Source of the DNA: Pseudomonadota bacterium
GTDB lineage: Bacteria > Pseudomonadota > Gammaproteobacteria > Burkholderiales > Burkholderiaceae_B
Assembly (NCBI GenBank): GCA_023437255.1
Contig: JAEZGR010000261.1
Location: 1-10,565, forward strand
Direction: 5' to 3'
DNA: 10,565 nucleotides
A model generated the notes under the pieces. That model saw only the letters and a list, made by a program, of their open reading frames with translations. It did no database searches and had not been told where the DNA came from. Position 1 is the stretch's first letter; every line of letters begins with the position of its first letter. The position numbers and the translations under genes were made by a program. Shown piece after piece: positions 1 through 6,266 of this stretch.

Positions 1-291
1 CTGCGGCGCGCCCTGCACCGCGTCGAGAATCGTCACGGCCGGGAACGCCCCTACCAGAACGCCCCGCGCACGCTCGACCTCGACCTGCTGCTGCACGGCG
101 ACGAGATGCGCCAGACGCCGTTCCTGACGCTGCCGCACCCGCGCATGCACCTGCGCGCCTTTGTGCTCAGGCCGTTACAGGAACTGGCACCCGGGCTACG
201 CCTGCCGCAAGGGCCGATCGCCACGCTGCTTGAGGCGTGTGCCGATCAGCAGCTCGAACGCCTCAGCGACGATACACCCTCCGCCGGCTGA
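1..291 (+). CDS. folK: 2-amino-4-hydroxy-6-hydroxymethyldihydropteridine pyrophosphokinase (HPPK), C-terminal part
   Basis: HPPK transfers pyrophosphate from ATP to 6-hydroxymethyl-7,8-dihydropterin, the step before dihydropteroate synthase in folate synthesis, in the cytoplasm. The frame is open from base 1 and gives 96 residues to a TGA at 289-291. The first third of the protein, with the start codon, lies left of the window (the family is usually about 160 residues). The visible part holds the HPPK signature around NAPRTLDLDLLL, whose two aspartates bind the Mg-ATP pair, followed by the family segment LTLPHPRMHLRAFVLRPL and a typical C-terminal helix. Nothing suggests that the gene is broken; it is only cut by the window edge. 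Its stop lies 21 nt from the convergent stop of the CitE-like lyase. The identification is firm from the signature. Confidence 0.93.
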   Translation: MRRALHRVENRHGRERPYQNAPRTLDLDLLLHGDEMRQTPFLTLPHPRMHLRAFVLRPLQELAPGLRLPQGPIATLLEACADQQLERLSDDTPSAG

Positions 292-312
292 CGCAACCCG
301 CCAAACGCGACC

Positions 313-1134
313 TCAGGCGTCCGCCACGATGCGGCGCGCGCGTTCGATCACGGGGGCATCCACCATCTTGCCATCGATCTGAAAAGCGGCCGAACCGGTG
401 CGCTCGAATTCCGCCATGACCCGCTGCGCCCACTCGCGCTCGGCCTCGGTCGGTGCGAACACGGCGTGCAGCACCGCCACTTGCGTGGGATGAATGCACA
501 TGGCGCCCGCAAAGCCCATGTCACGAATTTGGGCAGCGATATTGGCCAGGGCCTCGGTATTGCGAAAGTCGGGCTGTACGCCATCAAGGGGTGCAGCAAT
601 TCCCGCCGCCGCGCTCGCCAGAAGCATGCGGCAACGCACATGATCCAACAGCAACCGGGCGCCGGGCGTATCGGGCCGCGTACCGGTGTCGAGCATGAGA
701 TCGAGATACCCGAAAGCCAGGCGCCTCACGCCTTCAGCTGCGGCCAGCGCCTCAAGCACCTGCACGCCTCGTGCGCTTTCCACAATGGGTAGCACCGGCC
801 TGCCGCTCTCGCGATGCGCACGCTCAATCTGCCCGACGGATTCGGTCTTGGGCAACACCACCGTGAAGACGTTGGGTAGCGATCGGCACAGTGCCATATC
901 GGCGTCGAACCACGGCGTTTCGGCGCCATTGCAGCGCAGCATAAAACGCGCAGCAGCATGCTCGGCGGCAAAGCGGGCAATCTGTTCACGGGCGGCCGAC
1001 TTCGCGTCGGCCTCGACCGCGTCTTCCAGGTCGATGATGACCGCGTCGGCGCCCGCGGCCAGCGCCTTGGCAAAACGCTCCGGACGGCTGCCGGGAACAA
1101 ACAGCGCGGTACGCAGGATTTCAGGTGAGGCCAT
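313..1134 (-). CDS. CitE-like CoA-ester lyase (HpcH/HpaI aldolase/citrate lyase family), candidate citramalyl-CoA lyase
   Basis: This is a 273-residue TIM-barrel enzyme of the family that cleaves or forms malyl-, citramalyl- or citryl-type CoA esters in a Mg-dependent retro-aldol reaction. The N-terminus has the family hallmark LFVPGSRPERF (11-21) and IIDLEDAV (33-40). R67, E119 (in VESARG) and D145 (in GYLDLMLD) sit where CitE enzymes have the substrate arginine and the two Mg ligands. CIHPTQ (213-218) is the usual C-terminal motif. I chose the ATG at 1134 because the protein then begins like its family and AGGAG lies 9 nt upstream; a longer frame from 1197 would run into the preceding gene. 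It is the last gene of the operon, 2 nt after the hydratase stop, so probably translationally coupled. It stands without citrate lyase alpha or gamma subunits, so it is not part of citrate lyase. A citramalyl-CoA, malyl-CoA or methylmalyl-CoA substrate is possible; citramalyl-CoA is favoured by context only. Confidence 0.88.
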   Translation of the reverse strand: MASPEILRTALFVPGSRPERFAKALAAGADAVIIDLEDAVEADAKSAAREQIARFAAEHAAARFMLRCNGAETPWFDADMALCRSLPNVFTVVLPKTESVGQIERAHRESGRPVLPIVESARGVQVLEALAAAEGVRRLAFGYLDLMLDTGTRPDTPGARLLLDHVRCRMLLASAAAGIAAPLDGVQPDFRNTEALANIAAQIRDMGFAGAMCIHPTQVAVLHAVFAPTEAEREWAQRVMAEFERTGSAAFQIDGKMVDAPVIERARRIVADA

Positions 1135-1136
1135 GA

Positions 1137-1970
1137 TCACGCTCTCCTGAAGGTGAGTTCCGCCTGATGGGCAAGTGTGCCGCCCTGCTCCGCCCACAGG
1201 TGTGCCAGGTTGGCATCTTGCCGCACGCCTGCCACCTCGAAGGGCGTGGGGGCGATCAACGGCCGCAGCCCCCGATAGGTGAACACTTGTGGCTCCAGGT
1301 CCGGATTGGCGTCGACGAAAGCCTGCAGCATCAGCGTGGCGATGAGCGGGCCGTGCACAACCAGCCCAGGGTAGCCCTCCTGCTTCGTGACATAGTCAAG
1401 GTCATAGTGAATGCGGTGGCCATTGAAGGTGACGGCCGAGTAGCGAAACAGCAAGACCGGCGTGGGGGTGATCTCGGTCCCCCAGTCACGCGCGGGCGCC
1501 GCCACACTTCCTTCGAGCTTGGGAGGGGTGGGTGCACGATAGACAATATCCTGCTCTTCACTCACGCAAACCGCACCATCCTGCACGTACTCATGGTGGA
1601 CAGTGAAAAACAAAAGGCTGCCCGTGCGACCCTGCTTTTCCTTGATGTCGTGGATGACCGAGCGTCGCTCCGCGGGCGTGCCAACCCTCAGCGGCGTATG
1701 GAAGCGCACTCGCCCTCCCGCCCACATGCGGTTGCGTTCTCCCAGCGGGGGCAGCAAGCTGCCATGCGCCGGATGCCCGTCGCGACCGAGTTCAGCGTAT
1801 ACCTGGCCCCGTACGAAGTGCGCCCATTGCCACAGATGCGGCAGGGGGTCGCCCACGGCGGGCACGGGTCGGTCCAGCGCCAGGGCGATCTGTGCCACGT
1901 GACCGGCATCGAGATTGTCGGCGTACCGTTCGCTACGGCCGATCCAGCTTGAGTATTCGTTTGAAGTCAT
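1137..1970 (-). CDS. MaoC/HTD2-type hot-dog acyl-CoA dehydratase (mesaconyl-C4-CoA or itaconyl-CoA hydratase-like)
   Basis: A 277-residue double hot-dog protein of the FAS1-like/HTD2 dehydratase type, a group that includes mesaconyl-C4-CoA hydratase and the itaconyl-CoA hydratase of itaconate degraders. Residues 1 to about 150 form the degenerate N-terminal hot dog. The catalytic half carries the motif FNGHRIHYD (182-190), then EGYPGLVVHGPL (198-209). H188 matches the catalytic histidine of MaoC (R)-hydratases; N183 stands where those enzymes have aspartate, as is usual in this subgroup. The start at 1970 gives the expected N-terminus (EYSSWIGRSE), although no strong Shine-Dalgarno is visible before it. 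It lies 42 nt after the acyl-CoA synthetase and 2 nt before the lyase. The pair order hydratase then CitE-like lyase is that of the itaconate genes ripB-ripC. Fold and class are secure; substrate is inferred. Confidence 0.85.
   Translation of the reverse strand: MTSNEYSSWIGRSERYADNLDAGHVAQIALALDRPVPAVGDPLPHLWQWAHFVRGQVYAELGRDGHPAHGSLLPPLGERNRMWAGGRVRFHTPLRVGTPAERRSVIHDIKEKQGRTGSLLFFTVHHEYVQDGAVCVSEEQDIVYRAPTPPKLEGSVAAPARDWGTEITPTPVLLFRYSAVTFNGHRIHYDLDYVTKQEGYPGLVVHGPLIATLMLQAFVDANPDLEPQVFTYRGLRPLIAPTPFEVAGVRQDANLAHLWAEQGGTLAHQAELTFRRA
1144..1148 (-). promoter_or_regulatory. Ribosome binding site deciding the start of the CitE-like lyase
   Basis: AGGAG on the minus strand, 9 nt upstream of the ATG at 1134, inside the last codons of the upstream hydratase gene. 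It supports this start over the in-frame ATG at 1197. Confidence 0.75.
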
Positions 1971-2012
1971 GGGGATCCACAGAAGGTGATCGGAGCGCTG
2001 CGCCCCTGGCAG

Positions 2013-3644
2013 TCAGCGCGACAATTCAGCGGCGCGTCGTCGGAGTTCATGGCGAATGACCTTGCCAGTAGTGGTCATGGGCAGGTCTTCCACGAACTCG
2101 AGCTCGCGCGGGTACTCATGGGCGGCCAGACGCATGCGCACCCATTCCTGAAGCTCAGTTGCCAACGCGGAAGTGCCGGCAAAGCCCGTCTTGAGCACCA
2201 CGTATGCCTTGACGATTTCGGTGCGCAGCGGGTCGGGTTTGCCGACCACCGCCGCCATTTGCACCGCCGCGTGACGCAGCAGGCAGTCCTCGATTTCGCC
2301 CGGTCCGATGCGATAGCCCGAGGACGTGATGACGTCATCATTGCGACCCACGAAGCAGAGCCTGCCGTCAGGCCGCCGCCAACCAATGTCGCCGGTCACC
2401 AGCCAGCCGTTCACGTACTTGGCGCGCGTGGCCTCGGGCTGATTCCAATACCCGAGGAACATGACAGGGTCGGGGCTGCGCACCGCAATGTTGCCGTGTT
2501 CGCCGTCTTTCACGGGATTGCCGGCGTCGTCGATGATCGCCACCTCGTGGCCCGGAACGGGCCAGCCCATGCTGCCAGCAAGCGGCGGCTCAAGCGCCGC
2601 GCAGCTGGAAACGATCATGTTGCACTCGGTCTGCCCGTAGAACTCGTTGATGGTGACCCCCAGGTTCTGACGCCCCCAGTCGAGCAATTCGGCACCCAGA
2701 GACTCGCCGCCGCTGGCCACGCTGCGCAGATCGAAGGACCAGCGTTCGCGAGGCTGCGCCACGCTCCGCAACATTTTGAGGGCGGTAGGGGGAATGAAGG
2801 CGTTACGGATGCCGAAATCCTGCAGCAACTGGAAGGCGGCTTCCGGCTGGAATTTTTCGAAGCGCCTCGCCACGACGGTGACCCCATGGTGCAGCGCAGG
2901 CATCAGCACGTCGAGCAGGCCGCCGATCCAGGCCCAGTCGGCCGGCGGCCAGATCCGGGCGCCGGGCTGCGGGAAGAAGTCGTGGCTCATTTCGACGCCG
3001 GGCAGATGCCCCAGCAGGCTGCGATGCGCGTGCAGCGCGCCCTTGGGCTGTCCCGTCGTACCGGAGGTATAGATGATGAGCGCCGGCTCGTCGGCCGCCG
3101 TGTCGACGGGCTCGAAATCATCGGAGCTCGAGCTCATCAACGAAGGCAGATCGAGCCCATGCGACGATGCGCGATCGATACAGAAAACGTGCCTGAGCGC
3201 CGGCAACTCGGCACGCAGCGCCGCGAGTCGTTCGGCGCCCGCTGCATCGGTAATCACACAGCTGGCCCCGGAATCGTACAGCCGATAGCTCAAGGCCTCG
3301 GCGCCGAACAACGTGAACAGTGGAATTGAAATGGCCCCGAGCTTGTGTACGGCAATATGGCCGAAAGCCGTCTCGGGGCACTGCGGCAACAAAATCGCCA
3401 CCCGATCGCCGCGCGCGACGCCATGCCCACGCAGCACGTGCGCAAGGCGATTGGAACACCGGCGCAGGCGGTCGAAACTGTACTCATCGACCTTGCCGTC
3501 GGCCGCCACGTACACCAGCGCCAACCGGGAGGGATCGCGACCGGCCCACTTGTCGCAGACATCAACGCCCATGTTGTAGCGGGCGGGGACTTGCCAGGCA
3601 AACTGGCTGTTCAGCGCTTCGTAGGAGCCGGCCAGGGTCAGCAT
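2013..3644 (-). CDS. AMP-forming acyl-CoA synthetase (ANL superfamily, medium-chain type)
   Basis: A 543-residue adenylate-forming ligase that should activate a carboxylic acid to its CoA thioester with ATP through an acyl-AMP intermediate. The P-loop YTSGTTGQPKG (192-202), the NEFYGQTE motif (333-340), the TGD aspartate D419, the FVGR hinge arginine R434 followed by DDVITSSGYRIGPGEIE, and the C-terminal TTTGK with catalytic lysine K528 are all intact. The length is normal for acetyl/medium-chain acyl-CoA synthetases. It starts 7 nt after the fumarase stop with only a weak Shine-Dalgarno, which suggests translational coupling. No signal peptide or membrane segment is visible. The acid cannot be read from the sequence. 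In this operon it may provide the CoA ester for the two hydratases and the lyase, replacing the CoA-transferase used in known itaconate and citramalate pathways. A short-, medium-chain or branched acid remains possible. Confidence 0.9.
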   Translation of the reverse strand: MLTLAGSYEALNSQFAWQVPARYNMGVDVCDKWAGRDPSRLALVYVAADGKVDEYSFDRLRRCSNRLAHVLRGHGVARGDRVAILLPQCPETAFGHIAVHKLGAISIPLFTLFGAEALSYRLYDSGASCVITDAAGAERLAALRAELPALRHVFCIDRASSHGLDLPSLMSSSSDDFEPVDTAADEPALIIYTSGTTGQPKGALHAHRSLLGHLPGVEMSHDFFPQPGARIWPPADWAWIGGLLDVLMPALHHGVTVVARRFEKFQPEAAFQLLQDFGIRNAFIPPTALKMLRSVAQPRERWSFDLRSVASGGESLGAELLDWGRQNLGVTINEFYGQTECNMIVSSCAALEPPLAGSMGWPVPGHEVAIIDDAGNPVKDGEHGNIAVRSPDPVMFLGYWNQPEATRAKYVNGWLVTGDIGWRRPDGRLCFVGRNDDVITSSGYRIGPGEIEDCLLRHAAVQMAAVVGKPDPLRTEIVKAYVVLKTGFAGTSALATELQEWVRMRLAAHEYPRELEFVEDLPMTTTGKVIRHELRRRAAELSR

Positions 3645-3651
3645 GCCCGAC

Positions 3652-5181
3652 TCAGTTCACAGGAACCAGCGGGATCATTTCGGCAATGCGAGCCTTCCAC
3701 TTGGCAGGGCCGGTCTGGTGCACCGATTCACCCGACGCATCGACAGCCACCGTGACCGGCATATCCTTGACCTCGAACTCGTAGATCGCTTCCATGCCCA
3801 GGTCTTCAAAGGCGACAACGCGCGAATTGCGGATCGCCTTGGACACCAGGTAGGCCGAACCGCCTACGGCCATCAGGTAGGCCGACTTGTGTTCCCGAAT
3901 GGCCTCGATCGCCACGGGACCGCGCTCTGCCTTGCCGACCATGGCGATCAGCCCGGTCTTTTCGAGCATCATGCCGGTGAACTTGTCCATGCGGGTGGCC
4001 GTGGTGGGGCCTGCCGGGCCAACCACCTCGTCGCGCACCGGATCGACCGGGCCCACGTAATAGATGACACGGTTGGTGAAATCGACGGGCAGTTCTTCTC
4101 CGCGCTCGAGCATGTCCTGGATGCGCTTGTGGGCAGCGTCACGGCCGGTGAGCATCTTGCCCGACAGCAGCAGAGTCTGGCCCGGCTTCCAGCTGGCGAC
4201 TTCCTCGGGCGTGAGGGTGTCGAGGTTCACCTGGGTCGACTTGTTGTAGTCGGGGGCCCATTTCACATCCGGCCAGTTCGACATGGCTGGCGGTGTCAGC
4301 ACTGCGGGGCCGCTGCCGTCAAGCTCGAAATGCACGTGACGAGTGGCCGCGCAGTTGGGGATCATGGCCACGGGCTTGGAGGCGGCGTGCGTGGGGAAGG
4401 TGTTGATCTTGACGTCGAGGACGGTGGTCAGGCCGCCCAGACCCTGTGCGCCGATACCCAGCGCGTTGACCTTCTCGTACAGCTCGATGCGCAGCTCTTC
4501 GAGCTTGTTCTGCGGGCCGCGCTGCAGCAGTTCGAACATGTCGATGTCTTCCATCAGCGCCTGCTTGGCCATCAGCATGGCCTTCTCGGCGGTTCCGCCG
4601 ACGCCGATTCCCAGCATGCCGGGGGGGCACCAGCCGGCGCCCATGGTGGGCACGGTCTTGAGCACCCAGTCGACCAGCGAATCACTGGGATTGAGCATGA
4701 CAAATTTGGTCTTGTTCTCGGAGCCACCGCCCTTGGCCGCCACCTGCACGTCAACGCCATCACCGGGCACCAGCTCGACGCTGACAATACAGGGCGTGTT
4801 GTCGCGGGTGTTCTTGCGTGTGAACAGCGGATCGGTCAGCACCGAGGCACGCAGGGGGTTGTCGGGGTTCAGATAGCCGCGGCGTACGCCTTTGTCGCAC
4901 AGTTCCTGGATACTGCGCTGCGTGTCGAAGCGCACATTCATGCCGATCTTGAGGAAGACGTTGACGATGCCGGTGTCTTGGCAGATGGGGCGTTTGCCCT
5001 CGGCGCACATGCGCGAATTGGTCAGGATCTGTGCAATGGCGTCCTTGGCGGCCGGGTTCTGCTCGCGTTCGTAGGCGCGGGCCAGATGCTGGATGTAATC
5101 GGCCGGATGGTAATAGCTGATGAACTGCACTGCATCAGCAATGGATTGAATGAAATCGTCTTCTTTGATCAGGGTGGTCAT
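3652..5181 (-). CDS. Class I (4Fe-4S) fumarate hydratase, possibly acting as mesaconase
   Basis: A 509-residue iron-sulfur fumarase that reversibly hydrates fumarate to (S)-malate in the cytoplasm. The alpha and beta domains are fused, as in FumA/FumB. Three cysteines sit in the family cluster positions: C67 in PICQDTG, C185 in GWCPPG and C277 in NCAATRH. The C-terminal domain has SGKMLTGRDAAHKR (340-353), VGPAGPTT (387-394) and SGESVHQTGP (483-492). The start at 5181 gives the usual length, although the Shine-Dalgarno is weak. It is the second gene of the operon, 92 nt after the enoyl-CoA hydratase and 7 nt before the acyl-CoA synthetase. Class I fumarases also hydrate mesaconate to (S)-citramalate, shown for Escherichia coli enzymes and for a class I fumarase of Burkholderia xenovorans. 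Its place among CoA-ester enzymes makes that side activity, or main activity, worth considering. The family call is certain; fumarase versus mesaconase preference is open. Confidence 0.93.
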   Translation of the reverse strand: MTTLIKEDDFIQSIADAVQFISYYHPADYIQHLARAYEREQNPAAKDAIAQILTNSRMCAEGKRPICQDTGIVNVFLKIGMNVRFDTQRSIQELCDKGVRRGYLNPDNPLRASVLTDPLFTRKNTRDNTPCIVSVELVPGDGVDVQVAAKGGGSENKTKFVMLNPSDSLVDWVLKTVPTMGAGWCPPGMLGIGVGGTAEKAMLMAKQALMEDIDMFELLQRGPQNKLEELRIELYEKVNALGIGAQGLGGLTTVLDVKINTFPTHAASKPVAMIPNCAATRHVHFELDGSGPAVLTPPAMSNWPDVKWAPDYNKSTQVNLDTLTPEEVASWKPGQTLLLSGKMLTGRDAAHKRIQDMLERGEELPVDFTNRVIYYVGPVDPVRDEVVGPAGPTTATRMDKFTGMMLEKTGLIAMVGKAERGPVAIEAIREHKSAYLMAVGGSAYLVSKAIRNSRVVAFEDLGMEAIYEFEVKDMPVTVAVDASGESVHQTGPAKWKARIAEMIPLVPVN

Positions 5182-5234
5182 GATGCAATCGCCGGAAGTG
5201 GGAACAAGGACGGAATCCGCCCGGAATGAAGGGG

Positions 5235-5253
5235 GCGGGCGAACGCCGCCCGC
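5235..5253 (-). other. GC-rich stem-loop between the enoyl-CoA hydratase and fumarase genes
   Basis: GCGGGCG (5235-5241) pairs with CGCCCGC (5247-5253), a 7-bp stem with a 5-nt loop in the 92-nt spacer. No T-run follows on the minus strand, so it is not a standard intrinsic terminator. It could reduce read-through or protect mRNA ends after processing, or be chance in GC-rich DNA. Confidence 0.35.
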
Positions 5254-5273
5254 AGCGAGTCAGCGCGTCGCGC

Positions 5274-6041
5274 TCACTTGCCGGTCCAGACCGGCTTGCG
5301 CTTCTCGGCGAACGCCGTGGCCCCTTCCTTGGCGTCGTCCGAGGTGAAGATATGAGCAATCATGGGGCGCTGCAGGTCGAACATGTCGGCCGGGCGCCAG
5401 TTGCGCGACTCGGCAATGATGCGCTTGGCCGTCTGCACGGCCAGCGGGCCGTTCTCGGCGATGAGCTGCGCCATTTCGAGCGCGGCTTCGAGCGCCTTGC
5501 CGGGCTCGACCAGCCGGTTCACCAGGCCATGATGATGCAGGCGGTCGGCCGGCATCATGTCGCCGGTGAGCACCGCTTCCATGGCGATGTGGTACGGAAT
5601 GCGTGCCGGCAGGCGCACCATGCCGCCCGAGCCGGGCACCAGACCGCGCTTGACCTCGGGCAGACCGAAAGTGGCGTTGCTGGCCGCGATAATCAGGTCA
5701 CAGGCCAGGGCCACTTCGCAGCCGCCGGCCAGCGCAAAGCCTTCGATGGCGGCGATGAGCGGTTTGCGCGGCGGCCGCTCGCAGATGCCTGCAAAACCCC
5801 GGCCGTGCACATAAGGACGCTGGCCGCTGGCGGCAAACGCCTTCAGGTCCATGCCCGAGCAGAATGTGTTACCGGCGCCGGTGAGAATGCCGATGGCCAG
5901 TTCCGAATCGTTATCGAGCTGGTCAAGCGCGGCCGCCAGGCCTTGTGCCACTTCCAGGTTGACGGCATTGCGTGCCTGCGGACGGTCGATCGTGATGACC
6001 AGGACCCGCCCGACGGTTTCGACTTTCACCAGTTCTGACAT
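5274..6041 (-). CDS. Enoyl-CoA hydratase/isomerase (crotonase) family protein
   Basis: A 255-residue crotonase-fold enzyme acting on an acyl-CoA, most likely by adding water across an alpha,beta double bond. The first oxyanion-hole segment is TFCSGMDLKAF (59-69), the second ALAGGCEV (103-110). Both catalytic glutamates of the hydratases are present: E109 in GGCEV and E129 in FGLPEVKRGLVPGSGG. This favours hydratase over isomerase or hydrolase activity. I chose the ATG at 6041 because AAGGA lies 7 nt upstream and the protein then begins MSELVKVETVGRVLVITIDRP, as in the family; an in-frame ATG at 6074 lacks such support. It is the first gene of the minus-strand operon, divergent from glyQ. The actual acyl chain is unknown. 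Possible alternatives are crotonobetainyl-CoA hydratase-like or methylglutaconyl-CoA hydratase-like activity. Confidence 0.88.
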   Translation of the reverse strand: MSELVKVETVGRVLVITIDRPQARNAVNLEVAQGLAAALDQLDNDSELAIGILTGAGNTFCSGMDLKAFAASGQRPYVHGRGFAGICERPPRKPLIAAIEGFALAGGCEVALACDLIIAASNATFGLPEVKRGLVPGSGGMVRLPARIPYHIAMEAVLTGDMMPADRLHHHGLVNRLVEPGKALEAALEMAQLIAENGPLAVQTAKRIIAESRNWRPADMFDLQRPMIAHIFTSDDAKEGATAFAEKRKPVWTGK

Positions 6042-6048
6042 TGAAGAA

Positions 6049-6053
6049 TCCTT
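6049..6053 (-). promoter_or_regulatory. Ribosome binding site of the enoyl-CoA hydratase gene
   Basis: AAGGA on the minus strand, 7 nt before the ATG at 6041. It supports this start rather than the in-frame ATG at 6074. Confidence 0.7.
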
Positions 6054-6097
6054 ACTTGAGCGGCCGTGCCGCATAAACGGTTCGCAGACAACCGCAT

Positions 6098-6126
6098 ATC
6101 ATACGACCATTCCACCGGCTCTTCAC
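6098..6126 (-). promoter_or_regulatory. Candidate sigma-70 promoter of the five-gene catabolic operon
   Basis: On the minus strand TATGAT (6098-6103) matches five of six bases of the -10 consensus. With a 17-nt spacer the -35 position is GTGAAG (6121-6126), only a partial match, as expected for an activated or regulated promoter. It would give a 5' leader of about 50 nt before the ATG at 6041. The weak -35 lies inside an inverted repeat (6121-6136). Confidence 0.45.
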
Positions 6127-6136
6127 CCGGGTAAAG
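6121..6136. promoter_or_regulatory. Inverted repeat over the -35 of the operon promoter, candidate operator
   Basis: CTTCACCCGGGTAAAG is a 16-bp dyad with only one mismatched pair (4th against 13th base); the core ACCCGGGT is a perfect 8-bp palindrome. It covers the predicted -35 of the minus-strand promoter, a typical repressor or activator site. The cognate regulator is not in the window. Confidence 0.4.
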
Positions 6137-6166
6137 TCGCTATCGCCGTACGGCAAAGAGCGACTT
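6134..6166. promoter_or_regulatory. Nested inverted repeat in the divergent intergenic region, candidate operator
   Basis: AAGTCGCT (6134-6141) is repeated exactly in inverted form as AGCGACTT (6159-6166). Between the arms sits a perfect 10-bp palindrome GCCGTACGGC (6145-6154), almost exactly concentric (flanking spacers of 3 and 4 nt). The left arm shares 3 bp with the neighbouring palindrome. It lies upstream of the predicted start points in both directions, so a protein-binding site is more likely than a terminator or leader hairpin. Confidence 0.45.
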
Positions 6167-6216
6167 CCTGCGTATGTCCCCGGTAGTTCGGCGGCTCGCC
6201 CTGATTGGGAAACCGC

Positions 6217-6222
6217 TAAAAT
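6217..6222 (+). promoter_or_regulatory. Candidate -10 element for the glyQ operon
   Basis: TAAAAT, five of six bases of the -10 consensus, about 45 nt before the glyQ ATG. No good -35 hexamer is found at 16-18 nt spacing. TTGGGA (6205-6210) is -35-like but too close to serve this -10. The promoter call is therefore tentative. Confidence 0.35.
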
Positions 6223-6266
6223 CGAAGAATTTTGCGGCCCACCGCGCCTACATCAGCCATAAGCTC

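Noticed and set aside
3124..3135. Perfect 12-bp palindrome GAGCTCGAGCTC within the acyl-CoA synthetase gene.
   Set aside because: It falls in codons for a serine run (about residues 171-174) in a variable linker; repeated AGC/TCG serine codons produce it without need for a binding site.
1986..3329. A 447-residue plus-strand open frame opposite the acyl-CoA synthetase.
   Set aside because: The minus strand encodes an intact ligase through this whole stretch. The antisense product has no known motif and biased composition, as expected from codon structure of high-GC DNA.
4621..4627. G7 run (C7 on the coding strand) at the Cys185-Pro-Pro codons of the fumarase, considered as a phase-variation tract.
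   Set aside because: Seven bases is short for slippage control, the frame is intact, the residues are conserved cluster-ligand sequence and the enzyme is metabolic. It is explained by proline codons in GC-rich DNA.
3643..6038. Two long plus-strand open frames (3643-5229 and 5226-6038) that overlap by 4 nt and look like a two-gene operon opposite the fumarase and enoyl-CoA hydratase.
   Set aside because: They are antisense shadows of GC-rich genes with complete family motifs on the minus strand. Their translations are rich in His, Gly, Arg and Gln without any recognisable domain.
6078..6094. Small inverted repeat CGGTT/AACCG in the presumed leader of the minus-strand operon.
   Set aside because: A 5-bp stem with a 7-nt loop is expected by chance at this base composition and no riboswitch-like structure surrounds it.
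6174..6266. N-terminal extension of glyQ to an ATG at 6174.
   Set aside because: The extra 31 residues have no family counterpart, would run through the predicted -10 element, and GlyQ proteins begin at the MLTFQQ position.
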